The notes under the pieces were generated by a model. That model was not told the DNA's origin. It did not search any database and was given only the letters and a program-made list of their open reading frames with translations. Position numbers and translations under genes: made by a program. From Photobacterium frigidiphilum (GTDB lineage Bacteria > Pseudomonadota > Gammaproteobacteria > Enterobacterales > Vibrionaceae), in contig NZ_PYMJ01000010.1 of assembly GCF_003025615.1 (NCBI RefSeq), positions 1-64,000 of the forward strand: a DNA stretch of 64,000 nt, written 5' to 3'. Below, in pieces: positions 23,333 to 31,789 of the stretch (the stretch's first letter is position 1; each line of letters begins with the position of its first letter).

Positions 23333-23411
23333 CTAAGCAATCAAGGTGTTGCATTACACTCGGCGGTTTTGATACAGGAACTAACAGCCAACACTCTGCT
23401 GACTGTTAGAT
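23327..23411. repeat. attC-like repeat unit, copy B
   Basis: Begins at the stop codon of the 194-aa gene (ATATAAC) and ends GTTAGAT. Outer TAAC/GTTA and inner GTGTTG/CAACAC arms can pair. Related to 17131-17213 (copy A), and the similarity runs on past the core into the remnant gene on the minus strand. That continuation argues that the repeat is longer than a bare attC. Confidence 0.45.
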
Positions 23412-23427
23412 GATTGATAGCTACTGA

Positions 23428-23493
23428 TTAACTGCCTCTGCGGTTCTTCGGTAGCTCTTTCAATTGCCTTGCTGTTCTTATTATCTTAGACAT
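23428..23493 (-). pseudogene. C-terminal remnant of an unknown gene, copy B
   Basis: Encodes MSKIIRTARQLKELPKNRRG plus Ser and a stop. It matches the end of the remnant at 17227-17358 (IIRTVRQLKELPKSRRG). It could be translated as a 21-aa peptide but is best read as a leftover of a longer gene. Confidence 0.5.
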
Positions 23494-23587
23494 GTATTCC
23501 CTATCACCTTCAGCTCCGATTTCAATCAAAGCAATTCCCGTCCAGAATAAAGGTGTCATTAAGCGCCTACATTCTGGGGCCAATGAG

Positions 23588-23670
23588 ATGTTGCTGACCA
23601 TGACTGATGATGAATTACTGTGGATAAAACTGATCTAAGATATTTGCGATAAACGCATCACTGGCGTTGG
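23588..23670 (+). pseudogene. 5' fragment of the IS1202-like transposase gene
   Basis: Encodes MLLTMTDDELLWIKLI, a stop, then DICDKRITGVG. It matches the start of the gene at 13013 with substitutions and a nonsense codon. Both IS ends are missing. Confidence 0.8.
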
Positions 23671-23748
23671 TTCAACATGGGATATAGACTCGGCGGGTAA
23701 TAGAAAAGAAAATATATTGGTAACTTCCCTACCCTTTATTTAGAACAA

Positions 23749-23768
23749 AGCCCGCTATTGCGGGCTTG
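23749..23768 (-). terminator. Terminator of the WYL-like gene
   Basis: AAGCCCGCTATTGCGGGCTT, a perfect 8-bp GC-rich stem with a four-base loop, 15 bases beyond the stop of the minus-strand gene. Confidence 0.75.
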
Positions 23769-23782
23769 GTATATTATTAACA

Positions 23783-24073
23783 TTATAGTTGAGCGTAGAT
23801 TCGTCTGAGGTGGCTATCACCACGTTTGTAATCAGGTGGGTCGACTAAAAAGGTATCTGTTGTAATCTCAAGTTCTTCTATATCTGAAATGCTACACAAA
23901 TCCCATTCATGTCCTGGAGTAACATGCTCACTTTGTGTTTGATAACATCTAAGAACTAAACTTCCCTTTGAAGATTCACCGACAGCTGCTGGTTGGGCAA
24001 CACGGGGGGAACCACTGTATGTGAATTTGATTTCTTGTCTATTTTCAATTGCTGAGATCAGAGTATCAATCAT
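23783..24073 (-). CDS. Stand-alone short WYL-like domain protein, 96 aa
   Basis: MIDTLISAIENRQEIKFTYS resembles the first strand and helix of WYL domains. The rest (CYQTQSEHVTPGHEWDLCSI, then EELEITTDTF) fits the Sm-like barrel that senses ligands in WYL regulators. There is no attached HTH, so it is a sensor alone. WYL proteins often regulate phage defence loci. It has a good Shine-Dalgarno (AAGGAG) and its own terminator, so it forms a single-gene unit at the border of the mobile region. Confidence 0.6.
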   Translation of the reverse strand: MIDTLISAIENRQEIKFTYSGSPRVAQPAAVGESSKGSLVLRCYQTQSEHVTPGHEWDLCSISDIEELEITTDTFLVDPPDYKRGDSHLRRIYAQL

Positions 24074-24160
24074 GCAACGCTCCTTTAAATACAGTCAGTC
24101 ACTCAACTTAAGTTACACTCAACACCACGATATTCAATAAGTTTTTACTCATTTTGCTGC

Positions 24161-24268
24161 TTATGTCCATCCATTCCCCATTTCAACTTCATACCCTGCT
24201 AACATCTTTTTAAACTCACTCAATACCGATTCATGCGCTTTCACTGAGCGAGAACAGTTGAACCCCAT
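24161..24268 (-). CDS. Possible short ORF or gene remnant, 35 aa
   Basis: MGFNCSRSVKAHESVLSEFK then KMLAGYEVEMGNGWT. The frame stays open and protein-like a little upstream of this ATG (KVSWNCIQL), so it may be the 3' end of a lost gene. Shine-Dalgarno is poor. The remaining 24269-24637 region is AT-rich, likely the promoter of the following gene, with no other feature seen. Confidence 0.3.
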   Translation of the reverse strand: MGFNCSRSVKAHESVLSEFKKMLAGYEVEMGNGWT

Positions 24269-24637
24269 TAATTGAATGCAATTCCAACTAACTTTCTATA
24301 TTCGTCTTTTTTTGTGATTTTCATTGGAGTAACCATTGAAAAAATACAAGTGAAATGTCGCCACCAATAAACAACAAGTCTCGTAAATAATGATAAGAAT
24401 GGATAAGTTATGTTTCACTTTATTACATTCTGAAACATTCACTTTTTGTTTTTTTATATTTATTTTTAACGCTTAATTTATTAATTGTGAAACTAACTTA
24501 ATAAACTATTTTTCTCTTTAATCATGGTTACTTTCTGATATTGTACACCGTATTAAATAAAGGTGATAAGCATAAGCTATTGAAAAATAAGCTCATAGTT
24601 ACCACTAACAATCAAAGAAAATAAAAAGGTTTTATTA

Positions 24638-25201
24638 ATGAAAAACTATATCGCTGCAATTGCTATTATTTCCTCTGTATCAACCTCTGCTATCGCTAAT
24701 GAATCATTGAGTTTTGATGAGATGAATATTCGTTCTTCTATCGGTTACACAACAATGGATTATAGCAATACAGATAACAAAGGTTTTAATTTATCAGTAG
24801 GTACTGATATCAATGAATATGTTGGAACATCTTTACGCTTTGCATATTCAAATGGTAATAAGAATCTACCTTCAGGTGATGGTGAAACAACATTTAAAAC
24901 TGAAACGACAACATACCAACTTGGCTTAATGGCTGAACTTGGTAAAACATTCGAGTTTGGTGACAACCAAAAAATCAAACCCTACATTCCTGTTGGTGTG
25001 TTAGTACATCGTGATTTTAGCCAATTTGCAGAACATAATCACAATAGCACTGATGTACTTCTTACTACGGGTGTAGGTGTTATGTATGAACCGGTAGACC
25101 GTTTCTTTGTTAGCGCTGAAGCATTGGTGTGGAGCAATAACACACACAACGATAGCAACGGTATTGATCAGGTTAACTTCAACGTAGGTTACCGTTTCTG
25201 A
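24638..25201 (+). CDS. Small outer-membrane beta-barrel protein, 187 aa
   Basis: A signal peptide is cleaved after about SAIAN (residue 20). The mature part alternates polar and aromatic residues in eight or so strands and ends NVGYRF, the C-terminal Phe recognised by the Bam complex. Size and pattern fit OmpA/OmpX-like or Opacity-type barrels. It is followed by a strong terminator and is transcribed alone. Role unknown; such proteins serve adhesion or membrane stability. Confidence 0.7.
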   Translation: MKNYIAAIAIISSVSTSAIANESLSFDEMNIRSSIGYTTMDYSNTDNKGFNLSVGTDINEYVGTSLRFAYSNGNKNLPSGDGETTFKTETTTYQLGLMAELGKTFEFGDNQKIKPYIPVGVLVHRDFSQFAEHNHNSTDVLLTTGVGVMYEPVDRFFVSAEALVWSNNTHNDSNGIDQVNFNVGYRF

Positions 25202-25216
25202 TACTCAGATAGCGAA

Positions 25217-25246
25217 ATAAAGCTGGCCAATTTCGGCCAGCTTTAT
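25217..25246 (+). terminator. Terminator of the outer-membrane protein gene
   Basis: ATAAAGCTGGCC / GGCCAGCTTTAT, a 12-bp perfect stem with loop AATTTC, 16 bases after the stop codon. Confidence 0.85.
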
Positions 25247-25315
25247 GCCAAAAATATTATTGAAAAGATCATCTACGAGCTTGAAATACAAAAAAGTGTT
25301 AGCGGTAAACAGGCT

Positions 25316-25382
25316 TACTGACAGTTATCAATGATCGTCTTTGATACTTCTTGCCCACGCTTCAGCATGCTGAAGGTATGAG
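25316..25382 (-). pseudogene. Second fragment of a corticovirus-like packaging ATPase gene
   Basis: The minus strand encodes HTFSMLKRGQEVSKTIIDNC, matching INMFQRGQEVSKTIIDNCQ of the intact ATPase. About 67 bp are conserved and both ends are abrupt. It is the outermost phage trace on the right side. The rest of 25247-25521 shows nothing else. Confidence 0.75.
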
Positions 25383-25521
25383 ATTTCGATTCAATTTAAA
25401 ATGTAATGATTATTTATCTACGCTTAAATACATACTGTCTCTCTATTTATTCTATGCCATCGTCTATTCATTCATTAATGCCTGATACGCTAATTATATT
25501 CGCAAAAAAAGACAGATCATT

Positions 25522-25758
25522 ATGAAATGGATTTTACTCGCAGCGTTATTATTTTGTTTCCCTTTAAATGCTAAAACTGTAGATCAATATATTAAGCAGT
25601 ACAAAAATCTACCGTGTTCAGGGCTAGTAACAAAAATGAAAGATATAGATAAAAAATATTCGATGGGCAATAAAAAGAAGAAAAAAGAATATCGAAAGCA
25701 GAAGAAAGCGTTAAAAAAACTGTATTCTGACTATAATTGTGCCACCAAAGATTATTGA
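25522..25758 (+). CDS. Small exported Lys-rich protein, 78 aa
   Basis: A signal peptide (MKWILLAALLFCFPLNAK) is followed by a 60-residue basic helical mature part with KKKKKEYRKQKKALKKLY. Two Cys (LPCSG and YNCAT) may form a disulfide. No family recognised. Confidence 0.55.
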   Translation: MKWILLAALLFCFPLNAKTVDQYIKQYKNLPCSGLVTKMKDIDKKYSMGNKKKKKEYRKQKKALKKLYSDYNCATKDY

Positions 25759-25807
25759 TGAGTGATTGCGATGTAACAAATTAAAGCAGGAAATACCGCC
25801 AAATTAA

Positions 25808-25820
25808 GTGACACCGTAAC
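25808..25820. promoter_or_regulatory. matS-like site GTGACACCGTAAC
   Basis: One mismatch from the MatP-binding consensus GTGACRNYGTCAC. One of at least eight such sites in the window. Confidence 0.65.
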
Positions 25821-25984
25821 CTTTAGGGTTTGATGGGAATCTTTAGCGTGAGTTGAATCACTTCCCTACAGAACAACTAGTGACGCTCATCTAACTATTT
25901 GTATTCTTACCTATCACCTATAATTGTATAGGAGTAGTGTGGTTATTCAAGAATCCGATTGAACATTAATTGTCAGAGGTGATT

Positions 25985-26200
25985 ATGAGTTTGTTTTATG
26001 TTGATAAGAAAGCACAAGATAATGGCGATCATGAAGTTCATACGGCAACATGTACTCACAGCCCTGGTGTAAAAAACTGTGATCCGCTTGGCTACCATAC
26101 TGCATGCAGCACTGCAGTGAATGCCGCGAAAGAAATCTATCCACAATCTAATGGCTGCTATTACTGTTCATATTCAAGTTACACTTCTGAAGATAAGTAA
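25985..26200 (+). CDS. Small conserved Cys-rich protein, 71 aa
   Basis: Starts at the ATG at 25985 behind GAGGTG; an earlier codon is less likely. The pattern FYVDKKAQDNGDHEVHTATC then SNGCYYC is one I recall from a widespread family of small unnamed proteins. Four or five Cys and a conserved His could bind metal. It is a single-gene unit with its own terminator. Confidence 0.65.
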   Translation: MSLFYVDKKAQDNGDHEVHTATCTHSPGVKNCDPLGYHTACSTAVNAAKEIYPQSNGCYYCSYSSYTSEDK

Positions 26201-26209
26201 GAACAGATG

Positions 26210-26242
26210 AAGGGCAATTAACACTGATAATTGCCCTTTTTT
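26210..26242 (+). terminator. Terminator of the Cys-rich protein gene
   Basis: AAGGGCAATTA / TAATTGCCCTT with six-base loop and a T run. Confidence 0.85.
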
Positions 26243-26300
26243 ACCAACAATCTGTATACATTTAACCCCCATTTAAATTCTTATACCCTCATAACAAGCA

Positions 26301-26313
26301 GTGACGGCGTCAC
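26301..26313. promoter_or_regulatory. Perfect matS site GTGACGGCGTCAC
   Basis: Exact match to GTGACRNYGTCAC, the site bound by MatP, whose gene lies 6 kb away. It is intergenic. Confidence 0.85.
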
Positions 26314-26484
26314 CTATTGCTTGTTACTTTTGTTTTAATGAAATGAAACGTAACAATGTAAGCCATTGTTTATAGATAGATTTAATATTTTTAGTTACTC
26401 TTTAATATGAATTAATGCTTCGTGATGTATCGTAAATAAACACTTTAATTTATGGTTCGCTGCCTAATAATTAGGAGTTGAACC

Positions 26485-27165
26485 ATGCTTGCATTAAATG
26501 TTAAAAACTATACACCACTACTTGCTGTTATTCTTGCAGCAACCTCTTTCAACACTAGTGCGAATTCTGATTATGATTTTATATCTGGCGGGTTCCAGCT
26601 ATCATCTTTTGATGAATATATTCCTACAGCCTTAGGTAAAAGTTACGACTACACGACTGGGTATTACTTGCGTGGCAGTTGGAATTTTTATAATAATTTC
26701 TTTGCTGAAGTTCGTCATGACTCAACATCTAAAGACAGCTTGTCGATAACACAGACTACTGCTGGATTAGGCTATTTTCATTCTTTCACCGACAGTTTTT
26801 CATTATATGGGCTTGTCGGCGTTGATGAAATTGATGTTCAATTCGACGTTAATAAATTTGTGCATCAAGCTGATATTAGTATCTCAAGCATGAATGGTTA
26901 TGTTGGAGCAAAAGACAATGCACTAACAGTGGAACTTGGTGCAAAATTCAATGTTCTAGATGCTTGGCAAATTGAACCAGCAATCAGAATTGCTGATTAT
27001 GACGAAAAAATGTATGAGTTACGATTAGCAAATACTATTCGTATTACGAAAAATATAGGTCTAGAGGCAAACTTTGCTCACCGAGCATTAGGCGCGAATA
27101 CATTTGGTCAAGAGCTTAATATAAGAGAGATGAATTACCAAGTGGGTATACGTTACACGTTCTGA
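26485..27165 (+). CDS. Outer-membrane beta-barrel protein, 226 aa
   Basis: A signal peptide ends near residue 26 (NTSANS). The mature chain alternates polar and aromatic residues in about ten strands and ends YQVGIRYTF with terminal Phe. It resembles the porin-like/OmpA-like group. Shine-Dalgarno TAGGAG. It stands alone upstream of an exported ABM-domain gene; a shared regulator (the ToxR-like pair at 28507) is possible but not shown. Confidence 0.7.
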   Translation: MLALNVKNYTPLLAVILAATSFNTSANSDYDFISGGFQLSSFDEYIPTALGKSYDYTTGYYLRGSWNFYNNFFAEVRHDSTSKDSLSITQTTAGLGYFHSFTDSFSLYGLVGVDEIDVQFDVNKFVHQADISISSMNGYVGAKDNALTVELGAKFNVLDAWQIEPAIRIADYDEKMYELRLANTIRITKNIGLEANFAHRALGANTFGQELNIREMNYQVGIRYTF

Positions 27166-27329
27166 TATTAAAAACTGTTGAAAAGGTGATCTTAGTATTG
27201 CCTTCTCATTTCGTTATTCTTAATTCACATGAATTAAATGATTCAAGGCTTCTTATAAACGCTGACTCTGGTAGATTTCTTCTTGGCTCATCCTCTAATT
27301 AAATAAACGAGCCGATAAGGAAGAAATAA

Positions 27330-27674
27330 ATGAAAATACAATTATTAAGCCTATCACTACTCTGCTCTTCACCTGTTCTAGCCCAAGATATTACTTTAAT
27401 TAACCCTTTTGAAGTACCAGCGGTGCATGAAAAGGCAACCATTGAGCATTGGGAGAAAGCCCGTGATTTTCTTGAAACTCAACCTGGGTATGTTTCAACT
27501 CAACTGCATAAATCATTACAGCCTAATAGTACTTTCTTCTTGATCAATATTGCTAAATGGGAATCTACAGAAGATTTTCAAGGTGCTATATCAAACATGC
27601 AAAAAGTAATTCCAGCACTAGAACTTGATGGTGTGAAAAATTATCCCGCCTTGTATGAAGTCATTCGTAATTAA
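27330..27674 (+). CDS. Exported ABM-type (dimeric alpha-beta barrel) protein, 114 aa
   Basis: A signal peptide (MKIQLLSLSLLCSSPVLAQ) precedes INPFEVPAVHEKATIEHWEK, LETQPGYVSTQLHKSLQPNS and FLINIAKWESTEDFQGAISN. This is the layout of antibiotic biosynthesis monooxygenase-like folds. These can bind haem or small phenolics. Periplasmic location is unusual for the fold. The next gene begins 45 bases later and is likely cotranscribed. Confidence 0.7.
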   Translation: MKIQLLSLSLLCSSPVLAQDITLINPFEVPAVHEKATIEHWEKARDFLETQPGYVSTQLHKSLQPNSTFFLINIAKWESTEDFQGAISNMQKVIPALELDGVKNYPALYEVIRN

Positions 27675-27718
27675 ACATCTCACGATTGCTGAATCATAAT
27701 GTTAAAGAAGGATATACG

Positions 27719-28405
27719 ATGAAAGCTAAAACGATAATAAGATTAATTGCAGCCCCTTTATTACTACTTAACGCTATGTCTGCCAATAGTGCAGCCTACG
27801 GTGTGAGTACCGAGTGGAAAACAGAAGATCCTCAGCAGATATTTGAGACGATGACTGCGCAAAAAAGTGCTTTTTCTCAACTAATAGATGCCGGTATTAT
27901 TCACGATGTATTTGTTCGTAAAAGTGTTGTCGGTGATAAAGAGTTCCCTATGATTCGTTTCGTTATTGAAGCTGATAATGAAGAGTCGGTAAAGAGTATA
28001 ATTAGCCAACTTCCCTTTTCTAAAAAAGACTTAGTCACAATTGTCGATGCTAGAGATCTTGGGAACAAGTGGCTAAATACAGAACTGGTTCAAGAAAACT
28101 ATGCAATTGAATTAGAGTGGACAGATGCACATTCTCCCTATGTTGTTGACCAAATTTTAGGTAAAGATTTACAGCAAGTTGTTGACTGGAATACCAGTGG
28201 TAAAGTGACATCTTCCTATCTGAATGTTCAAAAAATAGAAGATAAAAATTCTGCCAACAGTGAAAAGTTAAGACCTATTTATTCTATTGCGGTATTAGCG
28301 AAAGATGAGAAAGCAGCAAAAGAGATGGCCATGAATCTTGAAGCTGTAAAATCTGGTTTAGCAACTGTAAAGGTAATGCACCTAGGGTTCAAAATGAACT
28401 TATAA
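27719..28405 (+). CDS. Periplasmic protein of unknown function, 228 aa
   Basis: The start is the ATG at 27719 behind AAGAAGGA; it gives a proper signal peptide ending near SANSAA. The mature part has two similar halves (about residues 30-120 and 125-225), each with a helix-strand pattern such as ESVKSIISQLPFSKKDL and AKEMAMNLEAVKSGLATVKV. This could be a duplicated dimeric alpha-beta barrel like the previous gene. That repeat reading is my inference. It is probably one operon with 27330-27674. Confidence 0.55.
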   Translation: MKAKTIIRLIAAPLLLLNAMSANSAAYGVSTEWKTEDPQQIFETMTAQKSAFSQLIDAGIIHDVFVRKSVVGDKEFPMIRFVIEADNEESVKSIISQLPFSKKDLVTIVDARDLGNKWLNTELVQENYAIELEWTDAHSPYVVDQILGKDLQQVVDWNTSGKVTSSYLNVQKIEDKNSANSEKLRPIYSIAVLAKDEKAAKEMAMNLEAVKSGLATVKVMHLGFKMNL

Positions 28406-28506
28406 CGCTTTATTGATTGTTCTAATACCAATAAGGTAAAATATCGCTGCTTTCAGGTTTGTTCATTCAAACCTGTTTTTTTATACCTGTCGATGAGTTA
28501 AAAACA

Positions 28507-29274
28507 ATGTTCAATGAACAACCTTTGGCCTCACATTCTACAATCGGTAATTATTATATTGATACTTTGACTCAAACTGTTACTCGTACAACCGATCAAC
28601 AATCGATTAAATTATCAAAGTCTGAAGTGCTTATTGTTGCATTATTAGCTTCTAATCATGGTGTTACGATTTGTAGAGAGCATTTACTTAAGTGTTGTTG
28701 GCCAGGGAAAGTCGTTACGCATAGCTCTTTAACTGTTGCGATTAAAAATATACGTAATGCATTTGCGATAATCGGTGATGATAATATTATCGTTACCGAA
28801 CCTAAAAAAGGTTACTCAATACGTCTACAAGAAAATGATGTGCCATTACATGCACCTAAATTACCCTCAAATGGTATCGACCCTTTACCAGAAGCAACAT
28901 CATTACCACAGAACATTGAACAAACAGCCCACTTTACAGAGCATGAAAAGATAAACGTAAAATCAACGACTCTTCTTTTTGTTAAAAACCATTTTGTTTC
29001 CGTTGTTTTTTTTCTACTCACGTTAGTTGTTTTCAGTAAGTATTTTTTGTTTGTCGAGCATACCAGCGTGAATGGGATAAGTACTTTATACGACGGTGTA
29101 GATATTCCCGAGCGCATATCGTTATCTGTTAATAGTATTCCCAGCGATATGTCAGAGTTGATAGTGTATCCACTTGGTGGCCTTTGCTCATCTTTTCAAA
29201 TTATCGGTTTCAATGATATGAGTATTGTAGATTTTACAGCAAAGATAGATCAAGGTGATTGCAACAATGAATAA
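28507..29274 (+). CDS. ToxR/CadC-like membrane transcription regulator
   Basis: 255 aa from the ATG at 28507 (MFNEQPLASHS). Residues 10-100 form an OmpR-type winged helix (LSKSEVLIVALLASNHGVTI, then REHLLKCCWPGKVVTHSSLT and the wing VTEPKKGYSI). A linker to about 165, one transmembrane helix (VSVVFFLLTLVVFSKYFLFV) and an 80-residue periplasmic part with two Cys (LCSSF and GDCNN) follow. The layout is that of ToxR, TcpP and CadC, which sense periplasmic signals and bind DNA from the membrane. The following gene overlaps it and encodes a small membrane partner. Confidence 0.8.
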   Translation: MFNEQPLASHSTIGNYYIDTLTQTVTRTTDQQSIKLSKSEVLIVALLASNHGVTICREHLLKCCWPGKVVTHSSLTVAIKNIRNAFAIIGDDNIIVTEPKKGYSIRLQENDVPLHAPKLPSNGIDPLPEATSLPQNIEQTAHFTEHEKINVKSTTLLFVKNHFVSVVFFLLTLVVFSKYFLFVEHTSVNGISTLYDGVDIPERISLSVNSIPSDMSELIVYPLGGLCSSFQIIGFNDMSIVDFTAKIDQGDCNNE

Positions 29275-29713
29275 GTTAGCTGGAAAAATAATAACGGGAA
29301 TTGTACTTGCCCTATTGTTCATTGTTTTGTTCGGTTTAGCATCAGCCTTATTAACTAAGAGTTCATACCATTTTTCTAGTCAATATGATGGCTATGGAAA
29401 AGAAACGCTTAAGATTACTTATAATCGCGGGCGTATGAAGATGCAATTTATCGGTAAAGACACTAAAGACGCTATAATTATATCGAAGCAGTTTTTTGGT
29501 TTTTTCCTACGTTTTGGTTCACACTACTATTTATATGCAACGGAACAAGACGGTGCAGAAAAACATCAAAGTTTTACAGTCCGTAGTTTCTATATAAATA
29601 ATGTGAATAAGAGCGATGCTTTTTTGATTTCAGATCAAAGGGGTGTTTTTGTCGCTAAAAATGGCAAACTAATTCATTTAAATAGTGTTCTTATTGGTAC
29701 AAGTGGCTCATAA
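29267..29713 (+). CDS. Membrane partner of the ToxR-like regulator (ToxS/TcpH-like), 148 aa
   Basis: The ATG at 29267 overlaps the regulator's stop by eight bases. One N-terminal transmembrane helix (IITGIVLALLFIVLFGLASA) precedes a 120-residue periplasmic beta-rich domain. The topology and the overlap with a ToxR-like gene match ToxS and TcpH, which protect the regulator from proteolysis. Sequence likeness to ToxS itself is not evident. The role is inferred from context. Confidence 0.65.
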   Translation: MNKLAGKIITGIVLALLFIVLFGLASALLTKSSYHFSSQYDGYGKETLKITYNRGRMKMQFIGKDTKDAIIISKQFFGFFLRFGSHYYLYATEQDGAEKHQSFTVRSFYINNVNKSDAFLISDQRGVFVAKNGKLIHLNSVLIGTSGS

Positions 29714-29720
29714 ATTAATT

Positions 29721-29733
29721 GTTACAGCGTCAC
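29721..29733. promoter_or_regulatory. matS-like site GTTACAGCGTCAC
   Basis: One mismatch from the MatP site. It overlaps the small palindrome following the ToxS-like gene (GTTACAGCGT / ACGCTGTAAC), which could also be a weak terminator. Confidence 0.65.
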
Positions 29734-29872
29734 ACGCTGTAACAAACCTCTTCTTTTCCCGAGTTATTGATAAATCTTTGGTGCTATATAACGAAGCTGT
29801 TTAAATTACTTAAGAATGTGAAGTTATAGTGCGTTAGGGGCCCAAACAGTAACGGCATAAATGACGATTAGC

Positions 29873-29885
29873 GTGACGGCGTAAC
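29873..29885. promoter_or_regulatory. matS-like site GTGACGGCGTAAC
   Basis: One mismatch from the MatP consensus, 140 bp from the previous site. Confidence 0.65.
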
Positions 29886-29981
29886 TTGTAATGCCAGTGT
29901 TGAATGACTCTATTTAATTGAATAGTTAATACAGTAATACAACAATCACATGTTATTGGATAGATCGTAGGCAGACAACTA

Positions 29982-30704
29982 TTAAGCTTTAAATGACAAC
30001 CGAGAGCCATCAAAAATTAGCTGTGCTAATAACTGTTTAGTTATATCTTGCCCGTCGTTATCAAATAGAACACCACAATTATTTAACCCACTCATTTTTT
30101 GCGCACTACGTACGACACCGGTAAGGCGGTAATTTTGTTCTGTTACTGGGTGTTTCACAACAATGGTTATTTTATTATCGGTATCAAATGAAGGACCATT
30201 CGCACCGTAAACGAAGCAGCACCCTTTTGATGAAAGATCTTTAAATTCCACCAGCAAAAGGCGATTGGAAATTGAGACATGACCTTGTAATTTCACTTCA
30301 TAACGCGCCTCGCTACGAAGCTGTGTTAACCCTATAATTTGTGGAATTCTGAGCGTGATCATTCGCTCGGGTTTTTGAATAATATTATCCATTTGAGTTT
30401 TGAATCGGACTATCGCCCCTTCGCCACGGTCGGAAATTGCCTTAATCGATACCCAGTACCCTTCACAAAAATAATCATCTAAATCATGTGGGCTGACTTC
30501 TGGTAAAGCCAAAATAAAATAATCGGTACCATTAGAGCCAATGAATGTCGTTTCGCATTGAAACAAGCGTCCTAGCGGGGTTTTAATACTAATCGTAATA
30601 CTACTACCATGGTTAATCATACATATACCGCGTATACCAGGCACTGATTCTTCACTACGTTTAGCTAAAAGCCGTTCTCTTAGCGCATTTCCATTTACAT
30701 TCAA
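29982..30704 (-). CDS. PilZ-domain c-di-GMP effector, YcgR-like
   Basis: 240 aa. The N-terminal half (about 25-120) resembles the YcgR/PilZN beta domain, and the C-terminal PilZ domain starts near residue 130. The c-di-GMP motif RxxxR is present (RSEARYEV), and the second motif D/NxSxxG is seen as DLSSKGCCF. It should bind c-di-GMP and may brake flagellar motility or control surface structures. It is a single gene. The usual target cannot be read from the sequence. Confidence 0.85.
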   Translation of the reverse strand: MNVNGNALRERLLAKRSEESVPGIRGICMINHGSSITISIKTPLGRLFQCETTFIGSNGTDYFILALPEVSPHDLDDYFCEGYWVSIKAISDRGEGAIVRFKTQMDNIIQKPERMITLRIPQIIGLTQLRSEARYEVKLQGHVSISNRLLLVEFKDLSSKGCCFVYGANGPSFDTDNKITIVVKHPVTEQNYRLTGVVRSAQKMSGLNNCGVLFDNDGQDITKQLLAQLIFDGSRLSFKA

Positions 30705-30978
30705 AAGACAACCCTACCGCTTTCGACTATTAATAATAATCATTATATTTATAATCTATCAGAGTGTAGTGATGTGGCTTTAATTATCAAGCAGATCGTT
30801 ACAATACAAGGGAAAAAGCATTGATTATTTGTATCTATGTAGGAATTTTAAAACACATTCATTTTAAATAATGCAATCAAAAACCAGTATGACCCATTAT
30901 TCCCGCCAGGAGAAATGCAATCATTCTAGGTAATAGACATAATAATAAGGTAAAATGCTCCCTTAACAAGGAGTATTA

Positions 30979-31224
30979 ATGGCTATTACGATTCGAGATC
31001 TCGATCAGCATTATTATATGATCGAAGATTTAAAAAAATTAACTAAAAGTAACGTTACAACAAAAGCGCTTATACAAGGCGGTTACCTTGCCGTTGATCT
31101 TGGTAAGCAGCTTGAAGCTGAAATGGAATCACGGATAAAAGCAGAAGATGAATTGAAACAATTAAAAGAGAAATTAGCCAACTATATTGAAAGCCAGCGA
31201 GCGCTTTTAGGCGCAATTAACTAA
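30979..31224 (+). CDS. Small coiled-coil protein, 81 aa
   Basis: Starts behind AAGGAG. The first 45 residues look folded (MAITIRDLDQHYYMIEDLKK, GGYLAVDLGKQLEAEMESR), and residues 40-75 form a heptad-like coiled coil rich in Glu and Lys. No family recognised. It is monocistronic. No promoter or terminator is recognised nearby. Confidence 0.6.
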   Translation: MAITIRDLDQHYYMIEDLKKLTKSNVTTKALIQGGYLAVDLGKQLEAEMESRIKAEDELKQLKEKLANYIESQRALLGAIN

Positions 31225-31393
31225 CCCTTTTTCCTTTTTATATTTCACACGGGTGTTATACCAATCTAGACAAGTATCTGACCATTTACTTATCCAGAAT
31301 GGCATTACTATTTGGGTTTCTACTTTGTATAAATAAGTTTAATCAAAGCATAGAAACCCATTTTTAGGTGGTTCAGTCTCTATACCAATTCCA

Positions 31394-31789
31394 TTAATTA
31401 TCAACCACCAGCTCATCAAAACCCGTTGCTGCATCGTATTCACGAGAAAAGTGTTGCTCAGTAAAACTCAATAAACAGATCTCAGCAGTGTAAGACACTA
31501 GATTCCCATCCATTAAATGACCACCAAATACCCTGCCTTCTTTATCTGCAACAGAAATATGAAGGTGAACATGATCAGCCGTTAATGTGCCAGAAAGTGT
31601 CAGAATTTCTAAAGGCCCATCAAGCGTTAATGATTTAGACTCATCAGCAAGGCGTATACGCGCTGTTGTTAAACATCCCGCACAAGATAATAGTGAGCCT
31701 GCTTTAATGCTATTCGCCTTCACATAGGCTAAAACAGAGGCTTTTAAATCGTCCCCTTGAGTTAATCGAAAGGCATGAGGTTGAATCAT
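31394..31789 (-). CDS. PPC/DUF296-domain protein, 131 aa
   Basis: The protein is one PPC domain with AHAFRLTQGDDLKASVLA-like N-terminus, the core ADHVHLHISVADKEGRVFGG and HLMDGNLVSYTAEI. The HxHxH-like cluster and GGH motif are typical of the family and could bind zinc. In plants the domain is fused to AT-hooks; bacterial ones are stand-alone and of unknown function. It probably forms trimers. Confidence 0.8.
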   Translation of the reverse strand: MIQPHAFRLTQGDDLKASVLAYVKANSIKAGSLLSCAGCLTTARIRLADESKSLTLDGPLEILTLSGTLTADHVHLHISVADKEGRVFGGHLMDGNLVSYTAEICLLSFTEQHFSREYDAATGFDELVVDN

